Source of the DNA: an uncultured Acetatifactor sp.
GTDB taxonomy: Bacteria; Bacillota; Clostridia; Lachnospirales; Lachnospiraceae
DNA length: 64,000 nt
Reading direction: 5' to 3'
Assembly (NCBI GenBank): GCA_934433135.1
Contig: CAKRZO010000007.1
Span: 1-64,000, forward strand
A program made the position numbers and the translations under genes. A model generated the notes under the pieces. That model saw only the letters and a program-made list of their open reading frames with translations. It was not told the origin of the DNA and searched no databases. Of the stretch, positions 45,410 through 54,985 are shown one piece after another. The first letter of the stretch is position 1, and each line of letters starts with the position of its first letter.

Positions 45410-45424
45410 AATCGCTGAATTTTA

Positions 45425-45453
45425 TGTACAGATTTCCCGAATTGTGTTAGTAT
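45425..45453 (+). promoter_or_regulatory. Putative promoter of radC-mreB and the cell-shape cluster
   Basis: TGTACA (45425-45430) and TAGTAT (45448-45453) are 17 bases apart; each box matches consensus in four of six positions. It lies 57 bases before radC, and no other promoter is obvious up to mreB. Confidence 0.42.
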
Positions 45454-45509
45454 GGGTACTGGAGGTTCCCGAAAAGTACAGGGATGGTTCTTTTAAGGAA
45501 AACCATACT

Positions 45510-46196
45510 ATGAAGAACCGTAAAGCGGTAGTAGAAAACAAACCATATGAAAAATTCCTGGCCTATGGTCCGGAGCATCTGACGGAAAGTGAGCTGTTAG
45601 CTATTATTTTAAGGACAGGCACCAGAGAAATGGATGCTCTGGGCGTGGCGCAGGAGGTCTTAAAGCTTGCCGTAAAACCGCGGGAAGGGCTGCTGGGGCT
45701 GTATGACGTGTCATTGGAAGAGTTGATGCAGATCAAAGGAATCGGCCAGGTGAAGGCTGTGAAGTTAAAATGTCTGACGGAATTGTCAGCCAGAATTCAC
45801 AGAGCCTGTGCCAGCCGGGAACTGGTTTTTCAGAATTCGGCGACGGTAGCGGAATATTTCATGGAAAAGCTAAGACACAGGGACACGGAATGCGTTATTC
45901 TGGTGTCTTTGGATGTCAAAGGGCAGGAACTGGCGGAATCACTGCTTTCAAACGGCAGTGTCAGAATGTCGTTGATTTCGCCCAGAGAGATTTTTTTGGA
46001 AGCATTGCGGAACAAAGCGGTGAATGTGATATTGATTCACAATCATCCCAGCGGAGATCCCACACCCAGTCAGAGTGATATCAAGCTTACGGAATGTGTG
46101 CGGGAGATGGGAGAGAAACTGGAAATTCCGCTGCTGGACCACATTATTATCGGTGATAACAGATACACCAGTTTCAAAGAATTACTTTTACTATAG
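45510..46196 (+). CDS. radC: RadC family JAB-domain protein
   Basis: A 228-residue protein from ATG 45510 (RBS AAGGAAAACCATACT); the frame is open upstream to a GTG at 45444, which would make it longer than the family norm. It has an N-terminal helix-hairpin-helix (LMQIKGIGQVKAVKL) and a C-terminal JAB metal site IHNHPSGDPTPSQSD. Despite its name, a role of RadC in repair is not established. It lies 15 bases ahead of mreB, the usual arrangement in Bacillota. Confidence 0.93.
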   Translation: MKNRKAVVENKPYEKFLAYGPEHLTESELLAIILRTGTREMDALGVAQEVLKLAVKPREGLLGLYDVSLEELMQIKGIGQVKAVKLKCLTELSARIHRACASRELVFQNSATVAEYFMEKLRHRDTECVILVSLDVKGQELAESLLSNGSVRMSLISPREIFLEALRNKAVNVILIHNHPSGDPTPSQSDIKLTECVREMGEKLEIPLLDHIIIGDNRYTSFKELLLL

Positions 46197-46211
46197 AAAG
46201 GGGCTGCTGAA

Positions 46212-47222
46212 TTGGCTAATAACGCATTTGGTATCGATCTGGGTACCAACAACATCAAAATTTACAACAGGAATGACGACTCCATTATGGTGGAGAAGAA
46301 TATGATTGCTATTGAGAACAAAAATACGCTCTTTGCTTACGGCAATTCCGCTTTTGAAATGTACGAAAAAGCGCCGGGAAATATTCATATTTCTTATCCG
46401 TTATCCAATGGTGTCATTGCAGACATCAAAAATATGGAAACGTTGGTAAAGTATTTTGTGACCGATCTGCAGAAAGGCAGTTTAAAACCGGCCGATTTTT
46501 ATATTGCGGTTCCTACGGATGTGACGGAAGTGGAAAAGAGAGCTTTTTACGATCTGATCCGGGATGCCAATGTAAAGGCGAAAAAAATCATGGTGGTGGA
46601 AAAGGCGGTCGCAGACGGACTGGGGCTGGATATCGATGTGAAAAACTCCCAGGGAGTTTTGGTGGTAAATGTGGGGTATGATACAACGGAGATTTCCATT
46701 CTGTCTTTAGGAGGTATCGTTTTAAGCCGTCTGATCAAGGTGGGCGGAGTGAAATTCGATGAAGCCATCCGGGCTGCCGTACGCAGGGAGTTCAGCCTGA
46801 TTATCGGAGGAAAAACGGCGGAAAACGTTAAGATTGCACTGAGCAATCTGGAGGATGAGAACAAAGGAGCCGTCGTTTACGGAAGAGATATCGTAACCGG
46901 ACTGCCGGTGGAGAGAGAAATTCCCACACAACTAGTGGAAGAGTCTTTGGAAGAGCACTTTAATACCATTGTGGATAATGTAAAAGTAATTCTGGAAAGA
47001 ACGCCGCCCGAACTGGCGGCCGACATTTACCGTCACGGAATCTATCTGACAGGAGGTTCATCCCAGGTAAGTCATCTGGCGCAGAGAATCGCCCAGGGAA
47101 CCGGTTTGAAGGTGAACTGTGCGGAGAATCCGATCACCAGTGTGGCAATCGGGCTTTCCAAGATTATCAAAGAAGATAACTTTAAAACAGTAGCATATGC
47201 AATTGAAGGGATGGGTAAATGA
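46212..47222 (+). CDS. mreB: Rod shape-determining protein MreB
   Basis: A 336-residue bacterial actin that guides lateral wall synthesis. It begins with TTG 46212 (RBS AAAGGGGCTGCTGAA) giving MANNAFGIDLGTNNIKIYN, whose GIDLGT is the phosphate-1 motif. VVNVGYDTTEISIL is phosphate-2, and YLTGGSSQVSHL is the adenosine motif. Its stop overlaps the mreC start (ATGA). Confidence 0.93.
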   Translation: MANNAFGIDLGTNNIKIYNRNDDSIMVEKNMIAIENKNTLFAYGNSAFEMYEKAPGNIHISYPLSNGVIADIKNMETLVKYFVTDLQKGSLKPADFYIAVPTDVTEVEKRAFYDLIRDANVKAKKIMVVEKAVADGLGLDIDVKNSQGVLVVNVGYDTTEISILSLGGIVLSRLIKVGGVKFDEAIRAAVRREFSLIIGGKTAENVKIALSNLEDENKGAVVYGRDIVTGLPVEREIPTQLVEESLEEHFNTIVDNVKVILERTPPELAADIYRHGIYLTGGSSQVSHLAQRIAQGTGLKVNCAENPITSVAIGLSKIIKEDNFKTVAYAIEGMGK

Positions 47223-48103
47223 GTCCGATTATAAAAAGAAGAAGGGAGAAATTCAAACTGCCCGGCCGGTATCTGCTTTTTTTTCTGACGCTGCTGTGCT
47301 GTCTTCTGATGCTGCTTACCTTCGGAACGGACCTTTTTAACAAACCGGTGAATAGCGCAGCCGGATATCTCATCGTTCCGTTTCAGCAGGGGTTAAGTAA
47401 GGTGGGAGGCTGGCTGTCGAACCGTTCGGAAGAACTGGGGCAGATCCGGCAGCTTCTGGAAGAGAATGCCGACTTAAAGGAGCAGGTGGCGTCTCTTGTG
47501 GAAGAAAATACGGTTCTGCAGCAGGAGAGGTATGAGTTAAACCGGCTCAGAAGCCTTTTGGAACTGGACAAAGATTACGAAAGTTATGAAAAAACCGGCG
47601 CCAGGATTATTGCAAGGGATGCCGGAAACTGGTACAGCGGATTTTTGATTGACAAAGGAAGCCTGGACGGGATTGTGGTGGATATGAATGTCATCGCCGG
47701 CGGCGGTCTGGTAGGAAGGGTTTCTTCCGTCGGACCCAACTGGGCAAGAGTGACTTCGATTATATCGGATCATGTTAATGTCAGCGGCGAGGTAATGCCG
47801 AGTGAGGATAAACTCATTGTTTCCGGAGACTTAAAGCTGATGGAGGAAGGAAAAATACGATTCAGTCAGCTGTTGGACAGCGCAGATCAGGTGACGGAAA
47901 ACAGCAAGGTAGTAACGTCCAGCATCAGCGATAAATATCTTCCGGACATTCTGATCGGTTACATTACGGAAATCAGCCGGGATGCCAATAATCTGACAAA
48001 ATCCGGATACATAACGCCTGCAGTGGATTTTGAACATCTGGATGAAGTTCTGGTAATCAAAAGGCTGAAGCAAAAGATTCAGGAAGAAGAGGAACCAAAT
48101 TAG
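47219..48103 (+). CDS. mreC: Rod shape-determining protein MreC
   Basis: A 294-residue protein with one N-terminal membrane helix (about residues 17-38), a coiled coil (65-105, rich in Glu and Leu) and a C-terminal beta-domain outside the membrane (GAGLVGRVSSVGPNWARVTSI-type segment). It links MreB, MreD and PBP2 in the elongation machinery. Overlaps mreB by four bases. Confidence 0.93.
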   Translation: MSPIIKRRREKFKLPGRYLLFFLTLLCCLLMLLTFGTDLFNKPVNSAAGYLIVPFQQGLSKVGGWLSNRSEELGQIRQLLEENADLKEQVASLVEENTVLQQERYELNRLRSLLELDKDYESYEKTGARIIARDAGNWYSGFLIDKGSLDGIVVDMNVIAGGGLVGRVSSVGPNWARVTSIISDHVNVSGEVMPSEDKLIVSGDLKLMEEGKIRFSQLLDSADQVTENSKVVTSSISDKYLPDILIGYITEISRDANNLTKSGYITPAVDFEHLDEVLVIKRLKQKIQEEEEPN

Positions 48104-48107
48104 GCCT

Positions 48108-48626
48108 ATGAGAAGAAAGGTTGTCATTCTTGTTTTGATTCTGATGTGTTATATTTTCCAGAGCACGGTTTTCAGGGGACTTTCCTTCGGCGGAATCATT
48201 CCGAATCTGATGGTTGTCCTGACAGCCTCTTTCGGTTTTATGAGAGGGGAGAAGGAAGGACTGCTCATTGGTTTTTTCTGCGGCCTGCTATGCGATATCT
48301 TTTCGGGAGATTTCCTGGGATTTTATGCTTTGGTAATGATGTATATCGGTTTTTTAAATGGAAAATTTTCCGGAATTTTCTACCCGGAAGACATAAAACT
48401 TCCCCTGGCTTTAATCACCGTCAGCGATATTACTTACGGGATTGTCTGCTACATACTGCTTTTTCTGCTCAGGGGTAAAACCGATTTCTGGTACTATTTG
48501 AAACATGTTATTTTCCCGGAAGCGGTTTATACGGCAGTGGTTACCATGCTGCTGTATCCGCTTGTTTTAAAAATAAATGTAAGACTGGAAGCGAAGGAAA
48601 AAAGGAGCGCACAGAAATTTGTTTGA
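48108..48626 (+). CDS. mreD: Rod shape-determining protein MreD
   Basis: A 172-residue integral membrane protein with about five hydrophobic segments, starting RRKVVILVLILMCYIFQSTV. It contains GLLCDIFSGDFLGFYAL, the conserved segment of MreD. It starts five bases after mreC, and its end overlaps the PBP2 gene by eight bases. Confidence 0.9.
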   Translation: MRRKVVILVLILMCYIFQSTVFRGLSFGGIIPNLMVVLTASFGFMRGEKEGLLIGFFCGLLCDIFSGDFLGFYALVMMYIGFLNGKFSGIFYPEDIKLPLALITVSDITYGIVCYILLFLLRGKTDFWYYLKHVIFPEAVYTAVVTMLLYPLVLKINVRLEAKEKRSAQKFV

Positions 48627-51495
48627 TGAATGGATTGATCGCATCTTGAATATTGTGAAAAGCAGGACAACGGTTCTGGCACTGTTTTTTTTATTCCTGT
48701 GCGGCGTTTTGCTTTACCGCTGCTTTGATCTGCAGATTGTCCACGGGCAGGAATATCTGGATGATTTTATCTTAAAAACCGAAAGAACCAGAGAAATTTC
48801 CGGTACCAGGGGGCGGATTTTAGATTGCAACGGGAAAGTACTTGCCGATAATGAACTGGCTTATTCCGTCCGAATTGAAGATGAATATGAGTCCGGAATG
48901 AACAGTGTGAAAAGAAACAGGCTCTTAAACGCGGATGTTGCAAGGCTGATTGAACTGGTTGAAAAAAACGGAGACAGCGTAATTTCGGATTTTCAGATTA
49001 TCCTGAATGAAGACGGTAATTTTGCCTTTACGGTGCAGGGCACGGCGCTTTCCCGTTTCCGGGCGGATGTCTACGGAAGAAAGACTATTCAGGATTTAAA
49101 GGAAAACGAAGCGGATGCAACGGCGGACGATGTGATGGAATTTCTGGCAGGAACCAAAAAATTCCGGATCGGAGATTATGAAATCGAAGGCGATACCAAG
49201 TCCGATTTTATCCCGGGAAAGGGATACAGTAAGGAAGAACTGCTTAAGATGGTTACGATCCGCTATGCCATGAGTCTCGCAGGATACCGTAAGTATGTGG
49301 GAACCATTGTGGCAAAGGATGTGAATGAGAAGACCGTTGCTGTTATCATGGAACATTCCGATGAGCTGCCGGGCGTCACGATCGTGGAAGATACCGTAAG
49401 AAGATATACGGACAGTGTCTATTTTGCCCATATCCTGGGTTATACAGGGAAGATTTCTTCCGATGAACTGGCCGCTTTTAATGAAGAAGAGCCGGACCGC
49501 TACAGCATGAGCGATATGGTGGGAAAAGGCGGTATGGAAGCTTATATGGAAAGTACGCTTCAGGGCATTAAGGGAAGTGAGACGGTTGTAGTTGACAATC
49601 TGGGAAAGACGCTTCAGGTAAAGGAAAGAACCGAACCCGCTGCCGGAAAAGACGTCTATCTGACCATAGATGCGGATTTGCAGGAAGCGGCTTATCATAT
49701 TTTGGAACAGCATATCGCGGGAATTGTATCGGACAAAATCATCAACAGCAAGGAATATACCGCGTCCGGCAATTCCAGTAATAAGGACATTAAAATTCCT
49801 ATTTATGATGTTTATTATGCCGTGATTAACAACAGCGTCATTGATATTTCCCATTTTTCGGCGCAGGATGCCGGAGAAAAGGAAAAGGAAGTCTATGAAA
49901 AGCACAGTGCTTATAAGGAAAAGGTTTATGCGGCGCTTAAGGAGGAACTGACAGAGAAAAAGACCCCATATAATAAGTTGTCGAAAGAGTATCAGGTATA
50001 TGAAAGCAATCTGGTCAGCCTGTTAAATAAAAGCGGAATTATCGATCAGCAGAAGCTGGATATACAGGATGCTACGTATCTTGACTGGGCGAAGAATGAA
50101 ACCATCAGTTTGCGGGAATATCTGGACTATGCCATTAACAAGCGTTGGATTGCTATCGGCAGCTTAAAGCTTGAAGAAAAATATGTGGATGCGGAAGAGA
50201 CCTTTTCTTATCTTATGGAATCCATCTTCGAAATGCTGGATACCAATCAGGAATTTCAGAAGAAACTGTATAAATACATGCTTTTAAATGATGTAATAAA
50301 CGGCAGAGACATCTGTATACTTTTGTGCGAACAGAATGCCGCAGAGGTTTCGTTAGAGGATGAGGCGGCTCTTTATGACGGAAAGATGACGGCCTATCAG
50401 TTTATGATGAATCGTGTCAGACAGATGGATATTACGCCGGCGCAGCTTGCCCTGGATCCCTGCAACGGATCAGTGGTGATTGTAGACGTGAATACCGGGG
50501 ATGTCAAAGCCATGGTATCCTATCCCGGATATGATAACAATAAGATGGCCAACAGCGTGGATGCGGCTTATTATACGAAGCTCTTAGCGGACAAGTCCGG
50601 TCCGATTTTAAATTATGCTACACAGTACAAGGCGGCGCCCGGTTCTACATTTAAAATGGTGTCGGCTACGGCGGGACTGATGGAAGGTGCAGTGACCTTG
50701 TCTACCCGGATTAACTGTGTAGGAACGTATACGGCCATTCAGCCCAACCCAAGATGTTGGTCAAGGGGACACGGGCTTTTGGATATTGTAGGAGCCCTGC
50801 AGCATTCCTGCAACTATTTCTTTTACGATGTGGGATACCGGCTTTCCACACAGAACGGATCTTTCGATGCGGAAAAGGGTCTTGAGACCCTTGCGGAATA
50901 TGCTTCCATGTACGGACTTGCCGAAAAATCCGGCGTGGAGATCGCAGAATATGAGCCGGATGTGTCCGATACCGACCCGGTTCGTTCCGCTATCGGACAG
51001 GGAAGCAACAGCTACACGGCGGCCGGAATTGCCCGTTATGTGGCAGCGGTTGCCAATCAGGGAACCTGTTATGAACTGACGTTGTTAGACAAAACCGCAG
51101 ACAGCAACTTAAAGGAGATCGAAGATTACGAGCCGCAAGTGGTAGATACCATAGATATGCCGGAGCAATATTGGGATGCCATTCACTCCGGAATGCGTAA
51201 AGTAGTGGAAGGAAAGAGTTACTTCAAGGACCTTGCCGTAAAAGTAGCAGGTAAGACCGGTACGGCGGAACAGATCAAAACCAGACCGAACCATGCGCTG
51301 TTTGTAGGCTATGCGCCTTATGAAGAGCCGGAGTTAGCATTTGCAACCAGAATTCCGTTCGGCTATTCTTCCGATTATGCGGCACAGGTAACCAGAGATA
51401 TTATCCGTTACTATTACGGACTGTCTCAGGAGGAGGATCTGATTACCGGTACTGCCAATGAAGAAAACGGCGGTGTTTCGGTGAATGAATTCTAA
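48619..51495 (+). CDS. mrdA: Penicillin-binding protein 2 (elongation transpeptidase)
   Basis: A 958-residue class B PBP starting with TTG 48619 (AAGGAG 12 bases upstream). It has one N-terminal membrane helix (about 16-36), a pedestal domain (ETERTREISGTRGRI-like, YFAHILGYTGKI) and a transpeptidase domain with GSTFKMVSA (active Ser), SCNYFFYDVG (SxN) and KTGTAEQ. At 958 residues it is much longer than the usual 600-700; about 200 extra residues lie between roughly 370 and 600 (DIKIPIYDVYYAVIN... to DEAALYDGKMT). Similar long forms occur in Clostridia. It crosslinks peptidoglycan together with RodA. Confidence 0.93.
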   Translation: MFDEWIDRILNIVKSRTTVLALFFLFLCGVLLYRCFDLQIVHGQEYLDDFILKTERTREISGTRGRILDCNGKVLADNELAYSVRIEDEYESGMNSVKRNRLLNADVARLIELVEKNGDSVISDFQIILNEDGNFAFTVQGTALSRFRADVYGRKTIQDLKENEADATADDVMEFLAGTKKFRIGDYEIEGDTKSDFIPGKGYSKEELLKMVTIRYAMSLAGYRKYVGTIVAKDVNEKTVAVIMEHSDELPGVTIVEDTVRRYTDSVYFAHILGYTGKISSDELAAFNEEEPDRYSMSDMVGKGGMEAYMESTLQGIKGSETVVVDNLGKTLQVKERTEPAAGKDVYLTIDADLQEAAYHILEQHIAGIVSDKIINSKEYTASGNSSNKDIKIPIYDVYYAVINNSVIDISHFSAQDAGEKEKEVYEKHSAYKEKVYAALKEELTEKKTPYNKLSKEYQVYESNLVSLLNKSGIIDQQKLDIQDATYLDWAKNETISLREYLDYAINKRWIAIGSLKLEEKYVDAEETFSYLMESIFEMLDTNQEFQKKLYKYMLLNDVINGRDICILLCEQNAAEVSLEDEAALYDGKMTAYQFMMNRVRQMDITPAQLALDPCNGSVVIVDVNTGDVKAMVSYPGYDNNKMANSVDAAYYTKLLADKSGPILNYATQYKAAPGSTFKMVSATAGLMEGAVTLSTRINCVGTYTAIQPNPRCWSRGHGLLDIVGALQHSCNYFFYDVGYRLSTQNGSFDAEKGLETLAEYASMYGLAEKSGVEIAEYEPDVSDTDPVRSAIGQGSNSYTAAGIARYVAAVANQGTCYELTLLDKTADSNLKEIEDYEPQVVDTIDMPEQYWDAIHSGMRKVVEGKSYFKDLAVKVAGKTGTAEQIKTRPNHALFVGYAPYEEPELAFATRIPFGYSSDYAAQVTRDIIRYYYGLSQEEDLITGTANEENGGVSVNEF

Positions 51496-51522
51496 TCGAA
51501 AAAGTGTGGGAGGAAAAAAGAA

Positions 51523-52191
51523 GTGAAAGAGGCTGTTTTGCTCAAAGGATGCCCAAACGGCATTACGGTCAGAATAGAAGAGGAAGCGCCTTTTGAACAG
51601 GTACTTGAGGAGCTTGAACAGAAGTTCTCGGGTGCAAGAGCATTTTGGGGCGAGAATCTGATGGCACTTTCTTTGGAAGGCAGGAAACTGAACGGGCAGG
51701 AGGAAATGGCGATCCTGCATACGATTCAGGAAAACAGTGATCTGAAAATTCCCTGTATTCTGGAAAGGGAGGAAAAAACACAGAAACTGTTTATAAAAGC
51801 TTTGAAAGAAACAAAGAGGAGATTGACGGAGGTCTCCGGAGGGCAGTTTTACCGGGGAAATCTTACCAATCATGAGACGCTGGAGATTCAGTCCAATATT
51901 ATTATCCTCGGCGATGTGGAAAAAGGATGCAGTGTGGTTGCCGGAAAGAACATCATTGTTCTGGGCGGACTGTACGGCAGGGCATATGCCGGGGGAAGCG
52001 GAGAGTCAGACTGTTATATAGCTGCGCTTGAAATGGCGCCGGAATCTTTGATGATCGGCGATTTCAAATATCAAAATCATTTACCGGGGAGGAAGCTGTT
52101 AAAGGCAAAGGCACGACCGAAGATCGCCTTCGTTAAAGGAGGAAAGCTGATGTTGGATTTTCTTACGAAAGATTTACCGGATACTTTTTAA
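51523..52191 (+). CDS. minC: Septum site-determining protein MinC
   Basis: A 222-residue division inhibitor. It starts with GTG 51523 (RBS GGGAGGAAAAAAGAA). The C-terminal beta-helix domain shows NIIILGDVEKGCSVVAGKNIIVLGGLYGRAYAG, the MinC hallmark; the N-terminal domain blocks FtsZ. It precedes minD and minE, so the complete Min oscillator of this organism is encoded here. Confidence 0.93.
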   Translation: MKEAVLLKGCPNGITVRIEEEAPFEQVLEELEQKFSGARAFWGENLMALSLEGRKLNGQEEMAILHTIQENSDLKIPCILEREEKTQKLFIKALKETKRRLTEVSGGQFYRGNLTNHETLEIQSNIIILGDVEKGCSVVAGKNIIVLGGLYGRAYAGGSGESDCYIAALEMAPESLMIGDFKYQNHLPGRKLLKAKARPKIAFVKGGKLMLDFLTKDLPDTF

Positions 52192-52266
52192 AGAACCGGG
52201 GGACGATAAATTACGAAAACACAAAGTCCGTTTCGGATAAACGGAACGGCGGAAATGGAGAGAATC

Positions 52267-53064
52267 ATGAACAGTTCTGAAGTAATTGTCGTCACATCAG
52301 GAAAAGGCGGTGTTGGTAAAACTACCACTACCGCAAACGTAGGAACAGGGCTTGCAAGAGCCGGGAAAAAGGTCTGTCTGATCGATACGGATATCGGTTT
52401 AAGAAATCTGGATGTGGTAATGGGGCTGGAAAACCGCATTGTTTACAATCTGGTGGATGTAGTGGAAGGAAACTGCAGGGTTAAGCAGGCTCTGATCCGG
52501 GATAAACGCAATCCCGGGCTCTACCTGATGCCTTCGGCGCAGTCCCGGGATAAGACGGCTGTTTCGCCGGGGCAGATGATTAAGGTGATTGATCATCTGC
52601 GGGAACAGTTTGATTACATATTGTTGGACTGTCCGGCCGGAATCGAGCAGGGCTTTCAGAATGCGATTGCCGGAGCCGACAGGGCTTTGGTGGTTACCAC
52701 GCCGGAAGTATCCGCTATCCGGGATGCAGACAGAATTATCGGACTTTTGGAAGCAAACGGTTTCAAACAAATGGATCTGGTCATTAACCGGCTGCGGATG
52801 GATATGGTAAGGCGGGGCAACATGATGTCGTCCGCCGATGTGGCCGATATCTTGGCGATTCCGTTAATCGGGATTGTTCCGGATGATGAAAATGTGGTGA
52901 TTGCCACAAATCAGGGAGAGCCGCTGGTAGGAAGTGATGCTCCGGCCGGCAGGGCCTATGCCAACATCGTACAGCGGGTTCTCGGGAATGAAATCCCTTT
53001 TCTGAATTTTGAAAAAGGAATTTCATTCTGGACAAGAGTATCCGGCATTTTCCACAGAGCATAG
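52267..53064 (+). CDS. minD: Septum site-determining ATPase MinD
   Basis: A 265-residue ParA-like ATPase. ATG 52267 is preferred over 52255 because GGAGAGAATC precedes it. The deviant Walker A is SGKGGVGKTTT, then IDTDIGLRNLDVVMG, and Walker B YILLDCPAGIEQG. The C-terminus should be the membrane-targeting helix, though it looks less canonical here (FWTRVSGIFHRA). It anchors MinC to the membrane and is released by MinE. Confidence 0.95.
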   Translation: MNSSEVIVVTSGKGGVGKTTTTANVGTGLARAGKKVCLIDTDIGLRNLDVVMGLENRIVYNLVDVVEGNCRVKQALIRDKRNPGLYLMPSAQSRDKTAVSPGQMIKVIDHLREQFDYILLDCPAGIEQGFQNAIAGADRALVVTTPEVSAIRDADRIIGLLEANGFKQMDLVINRLRMDMVRRGNMMSSADVADILAIPLIGIVPDDENVVIATNQGEPLVGSDAPAGRAYANIVQRVLGNEIPFLNFEKGISFWTRVSGIFHRA

Positions 53065-53074
53065 GAGGACGGAT

Positions 53075-53344
53075 ATGAGATTAAGCAGATTATTTCGCAG
53101 AAAGTCCCCGAGGGAAGTTGCCAAAGACAGGTTAAAAATATTATTGATCTCCGATCGAGTGAACTGTTCGCCGGAGATGATGGAGTTAATAAAGAATGAT
53201 ATTGCGAAAGTAATATCCAAATACATGAAAATCGATGCTGCCAATATGGAAATCCTGATTAATGCCAAAAGGGGAAAAGGCGGCTACGGGGAGAAAAATC
53301 CGACCCTGTATGCCAATATCCCGATAATCGACTTAAGGAAGTGA
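53075..53344 (+). CDS. minE: Cell division topological specificity factor MinE
   Basis: An 89-residue protein from ATG 53075 (RBS AGGAGGACGGAT, ten bases after minD). The N-terminal membrane-binding helix (RLFRRK) and the MinD-interaction segment (AKDRLKILLISDR) are clear. It stimulates the MinD ATPase so that the Min system oscillates. Confidence 0.93.
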   Translation: MRLSRLFRRKSPREVAKDRLKILLISDRVNCSPEMMELIKNDIAKVISKYMKIDAANMEILINAKRGKGGYGEKNPTLYANIPIIDLRK

Positions 53345-53389
53345 ATTCTTCGGGAGATGAATTTACCTTACCATAGATGAAAGGGTGCT

Positions 53390-54508
53390 ATGTTCAGAAA
53401 TTATAAGTTACGCAATTTTGATTTTAAATTAATATTAATGACGGTTTCGCTTTCCGCAATCGGATGTCTTGCCATCGGCAGTGCAGAGCCTGCCCTGCAG
53501 AAAAAGCAGATATTCGGTGTGGCAGCGGGAGTCGGGCTTATGTTGTTTATCGCTTTTTTTGATTATACCTGGCTGTTAAAGCTCTATTGGTTTATGTATA
53601 TCGGCAATATCGGGCTTTTGCTGTTAGTTTTTTCCAGCCTGGGAGATCACGGCGGAGGAGCCCAGAGGTGGCTGGAAATCGGAAGTTTTCGTTTTCAACC
53701 GTCAGAAACTGCAAAAATTCTCTTGATTTTATTCTTTGCACAGTTTATTATGGTACATAGGGAGAAGCTTAATACCTTTAAGATTATCAGCCTGTGTATT
53801 CTGCTTGCGGTTGTGCCCTGGGCCATGATTGCCAAGCAGCCGGATCTGTCTACCAGTATAGTCGTGCTGGCGGTCTTCTGTATCGTCATGTTTGCGGGAG
53901 GCGTCAGTTATAAACTGGTTGCAGGAACGCTTGCGGTTGTAGTGCCTGCTGCTGTCGTGGTCGTGGCGCTGGCAATTTCACCGGAGCCGAATGTGGTAAA
54001 TAAGGCTTTGAAAGATTTTCAGCTGAGACGTATTTATGCTTACATTGATCCGGAGGAGTATGCGGACAAGGAAGCTTATCAGCAGCTGAATTCGGTTACG
54101 GCCATCGCTTCCGGACAGCTTAACGGAAAAGGATATAAGAATAATGAGATCACTTCCGTAAAGAACGGAAACTTTCTCTCAGAGGCACAGACGGATTTTA
54201 TTTTTGCCGTGATCGGAGAGGAGTTCGGATTCAAAGGATCTTTGGTGGTTATTCTTCTTCTGGCGGGGATTTCCCTGGAATGCATGAGCATTGCAAGAAA
54301 GGCAAAGGATACGGCCGGGACGATTATTGCGGCGGGTGTCGGCGGTCTGATCGCCGTGCAGGGCTTTATCAACATCGGGGTTGTGACATTCCTGCTGCCG
54401 AACACGGGACTTCCGCTTCCTTTTGTCAGCTATGGACTTACGTCTCTGATGAGTCTTTATATCGGCATGGGCTTTGTACTGAATGTCAGACTGCAGGCAG
54501 GAAGATGA
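53390..54508 (+). CDS. rodA: RodA/FtsW-type peptidoglycan glycosyltransferase
   Basis: A 372-residue SEDS protein with about ten membrane helices. Conserved segments include RWLEIGSFRFQPSE, AKQPDLSTSIV, EAQTDFIFAVIGEEFG and LPFVSYGLTSLMS. It polymerises lipid II for the lateral wall, paired with PBP2 encoded two kilobases upstream. The RodA rather than FtsW assignment rests on context in the mre/min cluster. Confidence 0.92.
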   Translation: MFRNYKLRNFDFKLILMTVSLSAIGCLAIGSAEPALQKKQIFGVAAGVGLMLFIAFFDYTWLLKLYWFMYIGNIGLLLLVFSSLGDHGGGAQRWLEIGSFRFQPSETAKILLILFFAQFIMVHREKLNTFKIISLCILLAVVPWAMIAKQPDLSTSIVVLAVFCIVMFAGGVSYKLVAGTLAVVVPAAVVVVALAISPEPNVVNKALKDFQLRRIYAYIDPEEYADKEAYQQLNSVTAIASGQLNGKGYKNNEITSVKNGNFLSEAQTDFIFAVIGEEFGFKGSLVVILLLAGISLECMSIARKAKDTAGTIIAAGVGGLIAVQGFINIGVVTFLLPNTGLPLPFVSYGLTSLMSLYIGMGFVLNVRLQAGR

Positions 54509-54589
54509 TTGAAAAAGCAAGGTGTCGGAAGCAGTCCGTAAAAGCATGCAGGAAAGGTATGAATTTAAAATAGAGAGAGGGTATTATTT

Positions 54590-54985
54590 ATGAACATTGC
54601 ACTGATTGCACATGATGCAAAAAAGAAACTGATGCAGAATTTTTGTATTGCCTACAGAGGAATCTTGAGTAAGAATGAATTATATGCGACCGGGACGACA
54701 GGCCGTCTGATCGAAGAGGTGACTAACCTGAATGTCCATAAGTATCTTGCAGGACATCTGGGAGGAGAACAACAGATCGGGGCGCAGATTGAGCACAACC
54801 AGATTGATCTGGTGATTTTCTTAAGAGATCCGCTGAACCCGAAGTCCCATGAGCCGGATGTTAACAATGTGGTAAAGCTTTGTGATATGCATAATATCCC
54901 TCTTGCAACGAATCTGGCGAGTGCGGAACTGTTGATCAAGTCGTTGGACAGAGGAGATTTAGAGTGGCGTGAAATGTATAAATAG
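54590..54985 (+). CDS. mgsA: Methylglyoxal synthase
   Basis: A 131-residue enzyme converting dihydroxyacetone phosphate to methylglyoxal and phosphate. IALIAHDAKK opens the protein; the phosphate-binding TGTTGRLI and catalytic FLRDPLNPKSHEPD segments are intact. RBS GAGAGAGGG. Its end overlaps the next gene by 17 bases. It is commonly found next to rodA in Lachnospiraceae-like genomes. Confidence 0.96.
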   Translation: MNIALIAHDAKKKLMQNFCIAYRGILSKNELYATGTTGRLIEEVTNLNVHKYLAGHLGGEQQIGAQIEHNQIDLVIFLRDPLNPKSHEPDVNNVVKLCDMHNIPLATNLASAELLIKSLDRGDLEWREMYK

